Below are positions 51,693-61,725 of a stretch of DNA of 64,000 nucleotides, piece by piece. Under the pieces are notes generated by a model. That model was not told the DNA's origin. It saw only the letters and a program-made list of their open reading frames with translations, and did no database searches. The DNA is from Natronoglomus mannanivorans. GTDB taxonomy: Archaea > Halobacteriota > Halobacteria > Halobacteriales > Natrialbaceae. The stretch spans positions 23,311 to 87,310 of the forward strand of contig JAOPKB010000020.1 of the NCBI GenBank assembly GCA_025517485.1, read 5' to 3'. Positions within the stretch are counted from its first letter, which is position 1, and the number at the start of each line of letters is the position of its first letter. The position numbers and the translations under genes are program-made.

Positions 51693-52177
51693 GAAAGATA
51701 ATTGAACGTGATAGTCGCTATCAGATATAAGTATCGGCGAGAGTTACTCGTCGTCGTGTCGACTGAGTACATGGCTGCAGACAACGAGCAGAGAAGGCAG
51801 GCGAATGGACACGACAGTCACCGGCTGGGGGTTCTCAGTTCCCCAGCGGATTATAGTAGCTACTGAACGTCAATACACACCTGATCACACGACTGCAGCG
51901 CGGTTCGGAGCGAGTGAAACGAGCGAGAACCGCGAACTGTGCGATCAGTATAAATAATGTCAGTTGTTACGATAGCGATCGGTCACGACGAAAGGAGTCA
52001 CGGAGCGAGACGACGTTCGCACCTCCGACTGCTCGAGGCGAACACTCGAACCGAGCCGGTAGCCGAACGTCCGAGCGATTCAGCATAATTCGAGGTGGAG
52101 CCTCCGACCTCAAGGAACGAGTCTCGGACGTCGACGATCCGGTCGTATCGACACCGAGAAGAAATAGACGAGAGGCG
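51693..52177. other. 485-nt intergenic region upstream of the Tat-exported hypothetical gene
   Basis: A minus-strand TATA-like string (ACTTATATCT, about 51724-51733) lies 32-40 nt before the hypothetical gene, with a small dyad GATAGCGACTATC between. On the plus strand GTATAAATAA near 51948-51957 has no gene behind it. No coding or RNA feature was recognised. Confidence 0.4.
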
Positions 52178-52822
52178 TTAGCGTGCAGCAGCTGCGACGC
52201 GCTCTTTCTCTTCTTTCTGGCTCACGGCGTAGGTCTGGACGTCGTAGTTCGCTGCACCGATGAGCTGGTTCGCGATGGCCTCCTCGGCGGAGGTCGGCGT
52301 CTTGAACGAGCTGTTCTGGACACCTTCGGCGATGAACTTCAGACCCTGGTCGACGCGACGCTGTGGGGCGACGTCGACGGCTTTCGGGACGGAGATGCCA
52401 CCGTACTTCAGGCGGACGGTCTCCTCTCGAGGTGCAGCGTTCTCGACGGCAGTGACGAGCACCTGGATCGGGTTCTCCTCGGTGCGCTCGTGGATGATGT
52501 CGAACGCGTCACGAACGAGGTTGAGCGTCTGCTGTTTCTTGCCCGTGTTCTCCTCGGTCTGCATCAGACGGTTGATGAAACGCTCGACGACGGAGATTTC
52601 GGACTTCTGGAACTGCTTTCGTGCGTGACGGCCCGCCGTGTGAGCGACTGGCGTCACGGAGAGATAGCGTTCCGTCGACGGATCGGAGTACTCGATCTCC
52701 GAGATCTCCCACTTCCCGAAGAGCTTCGCGGCGACGTCGGTACCGCCAGCGGGTGCGTCCGGGTCGGGGTCCTGATCTGGGTCCTGTTCCTGCGTGTCTT
52801 GATCTTGCTCTTCTGCCGCCAT
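52178..52822 (-). CDS. rps7: 30S ribosomal protein S7
   Basis: 214 aa uS7. Core from KLFGKWEISEIEYSDPS through RFINRLMQTEENTGKKQQTL, NPIQVLVTAVENAAPREETV, GGISVPKAVDVAPQRRVDQG to the Arg-rich end. The N-terminal ~27 residues are an acidic Gln/Asp/Pro extension typical of halophiles. Starts two bases after the S12 stop. Confidence 0.97.
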   Translation of the reverse strand: MAAEEQDQDTQEQDPDQDPDPDAPAGGTDVAAKLFGKWEISEIEYSDPSTERYLSVTPVAHTAGRHARKQFQKSEISVVERFINRLMQTEENTGKKQQTLNLVRDAFDIIHERTEENPIQVLVTAVENAAPREETVRLKYGGISVPKAVDVAPQRRVDQGLKFIAEGVQNSSFKTPTSAEEAIANQLIGAANYDVQTYAVSQKEEKERVAAAAR

Positions 52823-52824
52823 GA

Positions 52825-53253
52825 TTATCGCACCGGTTTCTCCGCGTTCCCGCGGACGAGTTCGATCATCGAGACACCGTTGACCTTCTCGACTTTGTAG
52901 TTGACTCCGGAGAGGTCACCCATCGCACGACCCTTCGCGCCACCGATCCCCGCGATCGTGACTTCGTCGTGTTCGTCGATGAACGAAATGGCGCCGTCAC
53001 CGGGACAGAACGCAGTGACCTGCTTTCCGTTCTTGATCAGCTGGACTCGGACACACTTTCGGATCGCCGAGTTGGGCTGTTTCGCCTCGATGCCGACTTT
53101 CTCCAGTACGATACCACGAGCCTGTGGGGCACCCTCGAGCGGGTCGGACTTCTCGCGAAGGCCCCGAGCACGTCGCGCGTAATCCGAGTCGGACCACCGC
53201 TGCTGCTGGCGGTCCTTCTTCAGCTTGCGCGCGGCGTATTTGCCGTTTGCCAT
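52825..53253 (-). CDS. rps12: 30S ribosomal protein S12
   Basis: 142 aa uS12, decoding-centre protein. MANGKYAARKLKKDRQQQRW, KQPNSAIRKCVRVQLIKNGK and GVNYKVEKVNGVSM are conserved. Own TATA-like box at 53280-53288 and a 189-nt gap from nusA suggest an additional promoter within the RNA polymerase operon. Confidence 0.97.
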   Translation of the reverse strand: MANGKYAARKLKKDRQQQRWSDSDYARRARGLREKSDPLEGAPQARGIVLEKVGIEAKQPNSAIRKCVRVQLIKNGKQVTAFCPGDGAISFIDEHDEVTIAGIGGAKGRAMGDLSGVNYKVEKVNGVSMIELVRGNAEKPVR

Positions 53254-53278
53254 AGTACCTGCCGCTATCCGACGGAGA

Positions 53279-53288
53279 CACTTAAGCA
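53279..53288 (-). promoter_or_regulatory. Candidate internal promoter before rps12
   Basis: Minus-strand TGCTTAAGTG centred about 30 nt before the S12 ATG. Confidence 0.45.
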
Positions 53289-53442
53289 TCCCCTTTTCGA
53301 TCCGACGTTACGCCTCGAGAGAGCGTTATCGACCGCTCTCGAGGGATCTGAGCGCGTCATACGACCGGAGAGCCGGGCAGGGGCGATAACACGATCCGAC
53401 GCGAGTGCTCGAGAACTGAACGACGACTGCCCAGCGCAACGG

Positions 53443-53862
53443 TCAGGTGAGTTGGATGTCGTCGATATCGAAATGGCGCTCGACTAGCGTCCGTGCGGCC
53501 TCGATCGTCTCGCCGCTCTTACCGATCGCGACGCCGCGGTCCTCGTCTGCGACCTCGGCGTAGGCGACGGTGTCGTCGTTCTCGCTGATCGTGACGTTGT
53601 ACACCGCCGCAGGCGCGAGGGCGTTGGCGACGAAGTCACCCGGCTCGTCGGCCGCCTCGATCAGCCGAACGGGTTTGCCGACCTGCTCTTCGAATTTCTG
53701 GACGTGCTGGCCCTGCGGACCGATCGCCTCGCCCATCTCGCCGCGCGTGACGACGACCAGCAGTCGGTCGTCCTCGACGACACAATCCTGTCCGGACGCA
53801 CCGGTCACGTCTTCGAACAGCGCGAGATACTGACGTTCGTCGTCTCCGAGTGTGACAGCCAT
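53443..53862 (-). CDS. nusA: NusA-like transcription termination/antitermination factor
   Basis: 139 aa, the short archaeal NusA made of two KH domains with no S1 or N-terminal RNAP-binding part. MGEAIGPQGQHVQKFEEQVG and GVAIGKSGETIEAARTLVER are the two GxxG-type KH loops. Located after rpoA2 as in other archaea. The frame upstream of the ATG is spurious. Confidence 0.95.
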   Translation of the reverse strand: MAVTLGDDERQYLALFEDVTGASGQDCVVEDDRLLVVVTRGEMGEAIGPQGQHVQKFEEQVGKPVRLIEAADEPGDFVANALAPAAVYNVTISENDDTVAYAEVADEDRGVAIGKSGETIEAARTLVERHFDIDDIQLT

Positions 53863-53959
53863 TGTATTGGAGTGAGTGTAGGGTAATGTAGTGGATCGCG
53901 TAGAATGCGTGTGGTAACGTGGAAACAGTAACGGACGTCTGGTGACCTTCGAGTCTCGA

Positions 53960-55138
53960 TTACCGACTTGTCGAGCCCATCCGCAGGTCAACGTCACCGG
54001 TTCCGAGCTTGATCGGCTTGCCGACGATGACGTTCTCCGTAACACCGTCGAGGTCGTCGATTTCGCCGTGGATCGCTGCGTTGAGCAGGTGATTGACCGT
54101 GACCTCGAACGCCGCCCGCGCGAGCACCGACTGTTTCGACCCCGAGATGCCGTGACGGCCGATCGACTCGATCTCGCCGCGGTTGGTCATGATGTCGGCG
54201 ACTAGCATCAGGTGCCGGACGTTTACGTCGTCCAGACCCTGCTCTGCCAGCGTGTTGTTCGTCTCCTCGATGATCGTCTCGCGGGCCGCCTCGACGCCGA
54301 GATTGCGATAGATCTCGTGGATGTTGTTACACGTCGTCCGGGAGGCGTCGACGCCCTCGATCGAGAGGACGTCTCCGAACGCCGACCCTTCGGTGTAGAG
54401 GACGAACTCCTCCTCGCCGTCGTCCAGTTCCTCGCGGCGAATGACGACTCGGGAGACCTCCTCGATCCCCTTGAACGTGATGTCGCGCAGTTCCTCGACG
54501 AGCTGGAGCAGATCCCGATAGGACGGCTCTTCCGGGCCGAACTCGATCGTCGCTCCCTGCTGGACGGTCTGGACGCCGAGGTGGTCTTCGATGATCTCGG
54601 CGACCTCCTCGGGCGTGATCATTCGCTCTGCGAGGGTGTCCTCGTTGAGCGAGATGACCACGCGCATGTCCGCGACGTTCGTCGAGACGTCACCCAGCGC
54701 GAGGATCTTCGTCGCCTCGATCTTCCAGACGACCTCGTGGGCCTTCTCCCGTTCGGTCGCGTACTCGTCCTCGAGGAAGATCGACATCGTCGGCGTGTCA
54801 GGGGTCTTCCGGGCGTCGACGAGTTCGATGAGTCGCGGCAGCCCCTGAGTCACGTCGATCTCTGCGACACCCGCGTAGTGGAACGTGTTCATCGTCAACT
54901 GCGTTCCGGGTTCGCCGATCGACTGCGCCGAGACCGTCCCGACGGGGTCGAGCGGGTCGATACGCGTGTCCAGATAGCGGGTTTCGACCGCTTTCGCGAT
55001 CTCGTCGGCCTGCTCGACCGTGACGCCGTCGCGTTCCTCGACGGTCCGATAGACGCGGTCTTTGAGTCGTCGGGGGAGTTGCGTATCCTCGACGACCGCG
55101 GTGACGTCGTCGCTGACGTCGAACTCGGTCTCAGTCAT
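53960..55138 (-). CDS. rpoA2: DNA-directed RNA polymerase subunit A'' (Rpo1C)
   Basis: 392 aa, the C-terminal part of the largest subunit. Contains GTVSAQSIGEPGTQLTMNTF and HYAGVA, the trigger-loop region, then RLIELVDARKTPDTP and the C-terminal GRHGISGSKQSVLARAAFEV. Start overlaps the rpoA1 stop by 8 nt. Confidence 0.97.
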   Translation of the reverse strand: MTETEFDVSDDVTAVVEDTQLPRRLKDRVYRTVEERDGVTVEQADEIAKAVETRYLDTRIDPLDPVGTVSAQSIGEPGTQLTMNTFHYAGVAEIDVTQGLPRLIELVDARKTPDTPTMSIFLEDEYATEREKAHEVVWKIEATKILALGDVSTNVADMRVVISLNEDTLAERMITPEEVAEIIEDHLGVQTVQQGATIEFGPEEPSYRDLLQLVEELRDITFKGIEEVSRVVIRREELDDGEEEFVLYTEGSAFGDVLSIEGVDASRTTCNNIHEIYRNLGVEAARETIIEETNNTLAEQGLDDVNVRHLMLVADIMTNRGEIESIGRHGISGSKQSVLARAAFEVTVNHLLNAAIHGEIDDLDGVTENVIVGKPIKLGTGDVDLRMGSTSR

Positions 55139-58064
55139 CGGAGGTCACCTCCGGGGCGTCGCTGACGCGACGACTATCAGCGTGCTCCGAGAGGTTCGTC
55201 GGCCGTCGCTTCGTGCCGAGGAACTCCTCGCGTTCCTCCGCGCTCTCGAATTCGGAGTCGAGGACGCGGTCGGCGATGTGGTCGACGTCGATGTCGTTCT
55301 CGTCGCCCGAGGAAACCATCACGGGCGAGGTGCCGTCCTCGCCGAACTCGAACTGGACGATGGTGTCCGAGGTGTCCCGGACGGTGCCGTCGTACTGGGC
55401 CTCGAGTTCGGAGAGGGCGTTGATCAGCCGCCGCTGGAGGTAGCCGGACTTCGAGGTCCGGACTGCCGTGTCCACCAGCCCCTCGCGGCCACCCATCGCG
55501 TGGAAGAAGAACTCACGCGGGGAGAGCCCGGAGGTGTAGGAGTTCTCGACGAAGCCGTGTGCCTCCGCCGAGAGGTCGTTCGGTTTGTAGTGGCTGAGGG
55601 TCCGGTCCTCGTAGCCACGGTTGATCCGCTCGCCCCGAACTGCCTGCTGGCCGACACAGCCGGCCATCTGGGTCAGGTTGAGCAGTCCACCACGGGCACC
55701 CGACTCGGCCATCACGACCGCCGGGTTGTCGTCGTCGAAGTGCTCCTCGGCGATGTCACCGGCGTTCTCACGAACGCGCCCGAGCGTCTGCATGATCTTC
55801 ATCTCGACGGTCTCGTCGATCGTCCGACCGGGCAGGCTCTCGAGTTCGTTGCGCTCGTAGGCCTCGATGAGTTCCTGGACCTGGTCGTAGGCGTCGTCGA
55901 TCGTCTCCTGGATACGCGCCTCGGCCTCGTCCGGAACCGTCTCGTCGTCGATCCCGATCGAGAATCCGAAGTGCATGATCGTCCGCATCGCGAGCGTCGA
56001 CACTTCGTTGATGAAGATGCGCGCTCGCGTGTTGCCGTAGACCTTCGTGATCGTGTCGACGATCTCGCCGTCGAAGGCACCGACCTCGTCTTCGGCGATG
56101 GTCCCCTCGACGAGTTGGCCGTCCTCGATGACGACGGTGTCGCCGAGCGTGCCGACGAACTCGAGGTTGAGGTCGTCGGGCAGCAGTTCCGAGAAGACGT
56201 CCTGACCGGTCCAGAACGGCTCGCCCTCGTCGTCGATCCCGCTGGGGTCGGGCAGTTCGTCGATCCGGGTCGCACGCAGGAGGTCGAGTGCCTGCGTCTC
56301 GTTGAATCGGGGGTTCTCGTGGGTGAGCAGGTAGGTTCCGGAGATGTGGTCCTGAATCGCACCGATGATGTTCCCACCGAAGCGGGGGCTCAGGATCTGC
56401 TCTTGCACGCGCATGAGGACGCGCGCTTCCGCACGGGCCTCCTCGTTCTGGAGGGCGTGCATGTTCATCTCGTCGCCGTCGAAGTCGGCGTTGTACGGCG
56501 GACAGACGACGGTGTTGAGTCGGAACGTCTTGTACGGCATGACCACGACTTCGTGGGCCATGATGGACATCCGGTGCAGCGAGGGCTGGCGGTTGAAGAT
56601 GACGATGTCGCCGTCGATGAGGTGGCGGTTGACCTCCCAACCGGGGTCGACCTTCTCGGCGAGTTCCTCGCAGTTCTTCTCCGTGACCTTGAGCCGGCGG
56701 CCGTCGGGTCGGCGCACGTAGTTCGCACCGGGGTGGCCCTCGGGGCCGTTCGAGACGAACCGTCGGGCCTCCGTGACGTTGCGCTCGGTGACGTTCATCG
56801 TCTGGGTCATCTCCGTCGCGACGCGGTCGGGGACGCCGACCTCGTTCAGCGAAAGGGTCGGGTCCGGCGAGATGACGGTTCGGGCGGAGAAGTTGACACG
56901 CTTCCCGGAGAGCGATCCTCGGAAGCGACCTTCCTTCCCCTTGAGACGCTGGGAGAGGGTCTTGAGCGGCCGGCCAGAACGGTGGCGGGCCGGCGGCGTT
57001 CCCGAAATCTCGTTGTCCATGAACGTCGTGACGTGGTACTGCAGCAGTTCCCAGAGGTCCTCGATGATCAGCTGTGGAGCACCCGCCTCGCGGTTTTCCA
57101 TAAAGCGCTGGTTGATCCGGATGATGTCCACCAGCTTGTGGGTCAGGTCGTCCTCGGAACGCTGGCCGTTGTCGAGCGTGATCGACGGTCGCGCTGTCAC
57201 CGGCGGAACAGGAAGTACCGTCAAGATCATCCACTCCGGCCGTGACCGCTCGGCGTCGATCCCCAGCACTTCGATGTCCTCGTCCGGGATGTTCTCGAAC
57301 CAGTCCCGGATGTCCGAGGGCATCAGCTTGTTCGTGTCCTCGTCGGTGAGGTCGATGTTCAGGGCCTTCTCGATGGCCTTGCGCTGGCTCTCGCGTGGCC
57401 GGAACGACCCCGAAAGGATCTCGTTGATCCGCGTGAGGTCGATGTCGGTCTTCGCGGCGAGTTCGTCCGGCGTCGTCCGTTCGATTCCCTCCTCCTCGTC
57501 GCCTTGCATCGCGCCGGCGATCCGCTGGGAGTACTCGCTGGTGAGAACCTGCTGGACCTCGTAGTAGGTCGTCGGCTTCTCGTGTTCGATGTCGTACTGA
57601 ACCTCGCCACAGAACGGACAGCGATCCTTCTTTCGTGCCTGCCGGATCGCCGCCTTGGTGACGTCGTTTAGGTCCCGACCGAGCTTGCGCGAGCGGTCGA
57701 TGTCCCCGCGGAACTCCTCGCGCTCGTCCTCCGTGAGGAGGAGCTTCGAACACTCTCGACAGGTCCCTCGCAAGAGGCGTCGAATGAGCTTCGTGAAGCC
57801 GACGTGAATCACCGGCGCGGCGAGTTCGATGTGGCCGAAGTGACCGTTACACGACCCCGAGTGCTTCCCACAGGTCTTGCACTCAAGTCCGGGGTCGATG
57901 ACGCCCAGTCGTGGGTCCATCAGCCCCATGTCGATGGGGAAGCCGTCGTCGTCGTAGGTGTCGGCCGTGATGATCTTCGTCGCGCTCATCTCCCGGTACT
58001 CCTCGGGCTCCATGAGCCCGAAGTTGATCGATCCGATGTCCTTTGGTGTGCTGTTTCGCATCAT
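55131..58064 (-). CDS. rpoA1: DNA-directed RNA polymerase subunit A' (Rpo1N)
   Basis: 977 aa, N-terminal part of the largest subunit. Zinc site CKTCGKHSGSCNGHFGHI, second Cys set CRECSK and CPFCGE, RVNFSARTVISPDP, and the catalytic Mg-binding motif YNADFDGDEMNMH. Bridge-helix start near the end. In the operon rpoH-B2-B1-A1-A2. Confidence 0.98.
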   Translation of the reverse strand: MMRNSTPKDIGSINFGLMEPEEYREMSATKIITADTYDDDGFPIDMGLMDPRLGVIDPGLECKTCGKHSGSCNGHFGHIELAAPVIHVGFTKLIRRLLRGTCRECSKLLLTEDEREEFRGDIDRSRKLGRDLNDVTKAAIRQARKKDRCPFCGEVQYDIEHEKPTTYYEVQQVLTSEYSQRIAGAMQGDEEEGIERTTPDELAAKTDIDLTRINEILSGSFRPRESQRKAIEKALNIDLTDEDTNKLMPSDIRDWFENIPDEDIEVLGIDAERSRPEWMILTVLPVPPVTARPSITLDNGQRSEDDLTHKLVDIIRINQRFMENREAGAPQLIIEDLWELLQYHVTTFMDNEISGTPPARHRSGRPLKTLSQRLKGKEGRFRGSLSGKRVNFSARTVISPDPTLSLNEVGVPDRVATEMTQTMNVTERNVTEARRFVSNGPEGHPGANYVRRPDGRRLKVTEKNCEELAEKVDPGWEVNRHLIDGDIVIFNRQPSLHRMSIMAHEVVVMPYKTFRLNTVVCPPYNADFDGDEMNMHALQNEEARAEARVLMRVQEQILSPRFGGNIIGAIQDHISGTYLLTHENPRFNETQALDLLRATRIDELPDPSGIDDEGEPFWTGQDVFSELLPDDLNLEFVGTLGDTVVIEDGQLVEGTIAEDEVGAFDGEIVDTITKVYGNTRARIFINEVSTLAMRTIMHFGFSIGIDDETVPDEAEARIQETIDDAYDQVQELIEAYERNELESLPGRTIDETVEMKIMQTLGRVRENAGDIAEEHFDDDNPAVVMAESGARGGLLNLTQMAGCVGQQAVRGERINRGYEDRTLSHYKPNDLSAEAHGFVENSYTSGLSPREFFFHAMGGREGLVDTAVRTSKSGYLQRRLINALSELEAQYDGTVRDTSDTIVQFEFGEDGTSPVMVSSGDENDIDVDHIADRVLDSEFESAEEREEFLGTKRRPTNLSEHADSRRVSDAPEVTSDD

Positions 58065-58076
58065 GTAGTGGTTCGC

Positions 58077-59906
58077 TCAGACGGCATCCGACAGTTCGAG
58101 TCGCGGCGCGATTCCCAGTGCCTTCATCTCGTCGAGCAAGAGCTTGAACGCGTAGCTCATCTCGATCTCGTGGATATCCGTCTCTTCGTCACAGTTCGGG
58201 CAGTACACCCGGCGTTGCTCGACGTTCTCGACGGCAGACATCCCACAGTTACCACAGACGTGGATGAACTCGCGGTCGGACTCGTCGAGCAGGCGTTCTT
58301 TGAGCGTCATGGCCGCTCCGTGGCCGATGAACACGTCACGCTCCATCTCCCCGATCCGCAGGCCACCCTCACGGGCACGACCCTCGGTTGGCTGTCGGGT
58401 CAGCACCTGCACCGGCCCGCGCGAACGGGCGTGCAGTTTGTTCGAGACCATGTGGTAGAGCTTCTGGTAGAAAATGATCCCTACGAAGATCTCGGCCTCA
58501 ATTTTCTCTCCGGTGACGCCGGAGTACATCGTCTCCTTGCCCGCGGAGTTGAACCCGTTGTCCTCGAGTCCACCCCGCAGTTCGTCTTCGTCCTCGCCGA
58601 GGAACGGCGTCCCGTCGACCCGTCGACCTTCCATCGCACCGAGTTTCCCGCCGATCATCTCGAGGATGTGTCCGACGGTCATCCGCGAGGGCAGCGCGTG
58701 CGGGTTGACGATCAGGTCGGGAACGACGCCCTCCTCGGTGAAGGGCATGTCCTCCTGGGGCGCGAGGTGGCCGATGACCCCCTTCTGGCCGTGGCGGCTA
58801 GCGAACTTGTCCCCGAGTTCGGGGATCCGCTCGTCGCGCACCGAGACCTTCGAGAGCTTCGAGCCGTCCTCACCTTCCATCAGGGTAACGGTGTCGACGA
58901 CGCCGCTCTCACCCGAGCGCATCGTCACCGAGGTCTCCCGGCGCTTCTGGGGCGAGAGACCGCCCATGTCGTCGGGTTCTTCGAGGAATCGCGGCGGAGA
59001 GGTCTTGCCGAGCAGGACGGAGTTCTCGTCGACTTTCGTCTCGGGGTTGACGAGGCCGTCCTCGTCGAGGTGAGTGTAGGCTTCCTCACCGCGTGCACCG
59101 CGGACGTCCTGGCTCGGGATCTCGAAACGGTCTTCCTGACCGCCGGGGTACCGGCGCTCTTCGCCCTCGTAGGTCCGGAAGAAGTGCGAGCGAGCGAGCG
59201 CGCGTTCGACCGAGGCCTTGTTCATGACCAGCGCGTCCTCGATGTTGAACCCCTCGTAGCTCATCACGGCGACGACGAAGTTCTGTGCCGCGGGGCGGTC
59301 GTCGTAGCCGATCTGCTCGGTGGTCTGGGTCTTGACCATCGAGAGCTGTGGGTAGTGCAGCAGGTGCTGGCGTGTGTCCGGCCGAATACGATAGTTCGCC
59401 GACGGCAGTCCAAGCGACTGCTTGACCATCCCTGCCCCCATCGTAATACGGGGACTGGCGTTGTGCTCGGGGTAGGGAATCATCCCCGCACCGATCGAGA
59501 AGATCAGCGACGGATCGATCTCGAGGTGGGTGTGATCTTCCTCGAGTTCTTCCTCCTCGACGGCGACGTAGATGTCCTCTTCTTCCTCGGCGTCGATGAA
59601 CTCGACGTAGCCGTGGTCGACGAGATCCTCGAACTCGATGTCACCGTTCTGGATTGCCTCGATCTCCTGCTCGGTGATCCGTGGTTCGCCGTTCTCGACG
59701 ACGAGCAGCGGCCGCCGCGCACGACCGGCGTCGGCGTTGACGATCACTTCGCGGGTCCGTTCTTTGACGGAGACGTTGACCATCTCGCTGACGTCGCCGA
59801 TGCGTCGCGCCTCGCGGATCTGTTCTGCTAGCTCGTTCGGATCCGGGTGCGTTCCGACCAGCGACCCGTTGACGTACACCTTCGCTTCGCGTTGTTGGCT
59901 TGCCAT
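58077..59906 (-). CDS. rpoB1: DNA-directed RNA polymerase subunit B' (Rpo2C)
   Basis: 609 aa, C-terminal half of the second subunit. KTQTTEQIGYDDRPAAQNFV, FNIEDALVMNKASVERALAR, GDKFASRHGQKGVIGHLAP (template contact), and the C-terminal zinc site CGNCG...CPNCDEE. Halophilic split of B into B' and B'' is seen here. Confidence 0.98.
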   Translation of the reverse strand: MASQQREAKVYVNGSLVGTHPDPNELAEQIREARRIGDVSEMVNVSVKERTREVIVNADAGRARRPLLVVENGEPRITEQEIEAIQNGDIEFEDLVDHGYVEFIDAEEEEDIYVAVEEEELEEDHTHLEIDPSLIFSIGAGMIPYPEHNASPRITMGAGMVKQSLGLPSANYRIRPDTRQHLLHYPQLSMVKTQTTEQIGYDDRPAAQNFVVAVMSYEGFNIEDALVMNKASVERALARSHFFRTYEGEERRYPGGQEDRFEIPSQDVRGARGEEAYTHLDEDGLVNPETKVDENSVLLGKTSPPRFLEEPDDMGGLSPQKRRETSVTMRSGESGVVDTVTLMEGEDGSKLSKVSVRDERIPELGDKFASRHGQKGVIGHLAPQEDMPFTEEGVVPDLIVNPHALPSRMTVGHILEMIGGKLGAMEGRRVDGTPFLGEDEDELRGGLEDNGFNSAGKETMYSGVTGEKIEAEIFVGIIFYQKLYHMVSNKLHARSRGPVQVLTRQPTEGRAREGGLRIGEMERDVFIGHGAAMTLKERLLDESDREFIHVCGNCGMSAVENVEQRRVYCPNCDEETDIHEIEMSYAFKLLLDEMKALGIAPRLELSDAV

Positions 59907-59916
59907 GTTAGTCGTC

Positions 59917-61497
59917 TTAATCGTCCGCCGTCGTTCGGTTGACGCCCTCGAGTCCGGGAATGCCCTGGACCCCCATCGACGCCAGTTCTCGCTTGAGTTC
60001 CTGTTCGTCCTCGATATTCTGGGACAGCTCCATCGCCTGCGCGAAGTTCTTCACGAGGCCACAGTTGGGTCCTTCGGGCGTCTCCGAGGGACCGATCCGG
60101 CCCCACTGTGTGGCGTGTAGGTCACGCGCCTCGAAGTGGGGCTGGCTCCGCGAGAGCGGGCTGCGGAGCCGACGCAGGTGAGAGAGCACACCCATGAAGT
60201 TGGTCCGGTCGACCAGCTGGGAGACACCCGAGCGACCGCCGACCCAGTTACCCGTCGCGATCGGGTGCTCGAGTCGCTCCGTGAGCACGTCCGACCGAAC
60301 GACGGTGTTGACCGAGAGGTTCCGGTTTCGCATGTTCGCGCGCTCGAGCTGGTACTTCACGTCGCGTGCGAGCTTGTTCAGCGCCGTCCGGAACAGGTCC
60401 TTCATCAGGTCGCCCGAGACTTTCAGGCGCTTGTTCGCGTAGTGGTCCTTGTCGTCGGATTCTCGACGCTCGAGTGCGAGTTCGAAACACGCCTCGGCCA
60501 TCCGACAGAGGTAGTGGGCCTTGTTGATCCGGACGTCCTCCTCTTCGACACCGTCTTCGTGGAGGTGTGGCAGGAGGTAGCGGTCGATGACGTAGTTCGC
60601 GCGTTTGAGCTGGTAGTTCTTGCCCTGACCGGAGGCGACACGCTTCCCGAGGGTCTCGATTGCCTCTTCTTCGGTCTGGACCTCCGCTTCCTCCAAGTTC
60701 TCGAGCATGTACTTGACGACCTCGGGGTCGTTCGAGACCTTGTGGACGATCTCCTCGTCGGACTCGAGGCCGAGCGCGCGCACGAGCGTGACGAAGTTGA
60801 TCGAACCCGAGACCGAGGGGAACGAGACCTCGAGCAGACCGTTCCGGGTGCGTTCACACAGGACCAGCGCGCGGTAGCCCCGGCGCTGTGAGAACGTCTT
60901 GGCGACCTGAATCTGGTCGCCGTACTTGGTGTCGTACTCCGCGAGGATCTTGTTCGGCGCGAGGTCCTCGCTGGTCATCAGGACTCGTTCGGAGCCGTTG
61001 ACGATGAAGTAGCCGCCGGGGTCGGCGGGGTCTTCGCCGATCTCGACGAGTTCTTCGTCGCTGAAGCCGGCGATGTTACACTTGTCGGAGCCGACCATGA
61101 TCGGCATGCGGCCGATCTTCGTCTCCGTGGAGTCGACGACCCGCTGGTCTCCCTCCTCGCCTTTGACGATGGACATTTCCATGAACACCGGTGCCGAGTA
61201 GGTGATGTTCCGAAGGCGAGCTTCCTGCGGGTAGAGCAGTTCTTCGCTGCCGTCCGCTTCGCGAACGCGCGGGGTCACGACCCGCACGTCGCCGAGTTCG
61301 ACGTGAACTGGCTCTTCGCCTTCCTTGTCGCCGATGTCCGTGTCGATCGTCGCTTTCTCGTCGACGACCTCCTGCATGCCGCGGTTGAGGAACGCGTTGA
61401 ACGATCGGTAGTGATGCTCTGCGAGTCGCTCCCGAGAGAAGTACTCCCGCGAGATGTCGCGTCGTGTCGAACGGTCGAGTTCTGTGTCCATTGCCAT
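59917..61497 (-). CDS. rpoB2: DNA-directed RNA polymerase subunit B'' (Rpo2N)
   Basis: 526 aa, N-terminal half of the second subunit. GGYFIVNGSERVLMTSEDLA, RRLRSPLSRSQPHFEARDLH and the conserved WGRIGPSETPEGPNCGLVKN. Start directly abuts the rpoH stop; alternative Met two codons in. Confidence 0.98.
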   Translation of the reverse strand: MAMDTELDRSTRRDISREYFSRERLAEHHYRSFNAFLNRGMQEVVDEKATIDTDIGDKEGEEPVHVELGDVRVVTPRVREADGSEELLYPQEARLRNITYSAPVFMEMSIVKGEEGDQRVVDSTETKIGRMPIMVGSDKCNIAGFSDEELVEIGEDPADPGGYFIVNGSERVLMTSEDLAPNKILAEYDTKYGDQIQVAKTFSQRRGYRALVLCERTRNGLLEVSFPSVSGSINFVTLVRALGLESDEEIVHKVSNDPEVVKYMLENLEEAEVQTEEEAIETLGKRVASGQGKNYQLKRANYVIDRYLLPHLHEDGVEEEDVRINKAHYLCRMAEACFELALERRESDDKDHYANKRLKVSGDLMKDLFRTALNKLARDVKYQLERANMRNRNLSVNTVVRSDVLTERLEHPIATGNWVGGRSGVSQLVDRTNFMGVLSHLRRLRSPLSRSQPHFEARDLHATQWGRIGPSETPEGPNCGLVKNFAQAMELSQNIEDEQELKRELASMGVQGIPGLEGVNRTTADD

Positions 61498-61725
61498 TTA
61501 GTCCACCACGAGTCGATAGACCACTGCCTGGTCGGTCGTTCGTGAGTTGCGCACGATCTTGATCACGTCGCCGATCTCCGCCTCGTCGGGGAGTGCCGGG
61601 TCGGTGCGCTTGATTTTTGGTAAGTCGGTGCGGTCGATGTCGTACTCCGAGAGCACGCCCTCGAGAACCTCCTCGTCGAGAACGGTGTGCTCTGGAACTA
61701 GTTCGTGTTGGCTTACGTCTACCAT
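61498..61725 (-). CDS. rpoH: DNA-directed RNA polymerase subunit H (Rpo5)
   Basis: 75 aa, homologous to the C-terminal domain of eukaryotic Rpb5: HELVPEHTVLDEEVLEGVLS, LPKIKRTDPALPDEAEIGDV and the end QAVVYRLVVD. First gene of the RNA polymerase operon. Confidence 0.97.
   Translation of the reverse strand: MVDVSQHELVPEHTVLDEEVLEGVLSEYDIDRTDLPKIKRTDPALPDEAEIGDVIKIVRNSRTTDQAVVYRLVVD

Noticed and set aside
51948..51957. Plus-strand TATA-like string as a promoter for a gene
   Set aside because: No credible plus-strand gene follows; frames there are antisense to rps7.
55062..57245. A 727-codon frame opposite rpoA1
   Set aside because: Pure antisense shadow of the RNA polymerase gene. The same holds for long frames opposite rpoB1 (57804-59831), the ABC exporter (40666-42729) and GH3 (43298-44512).
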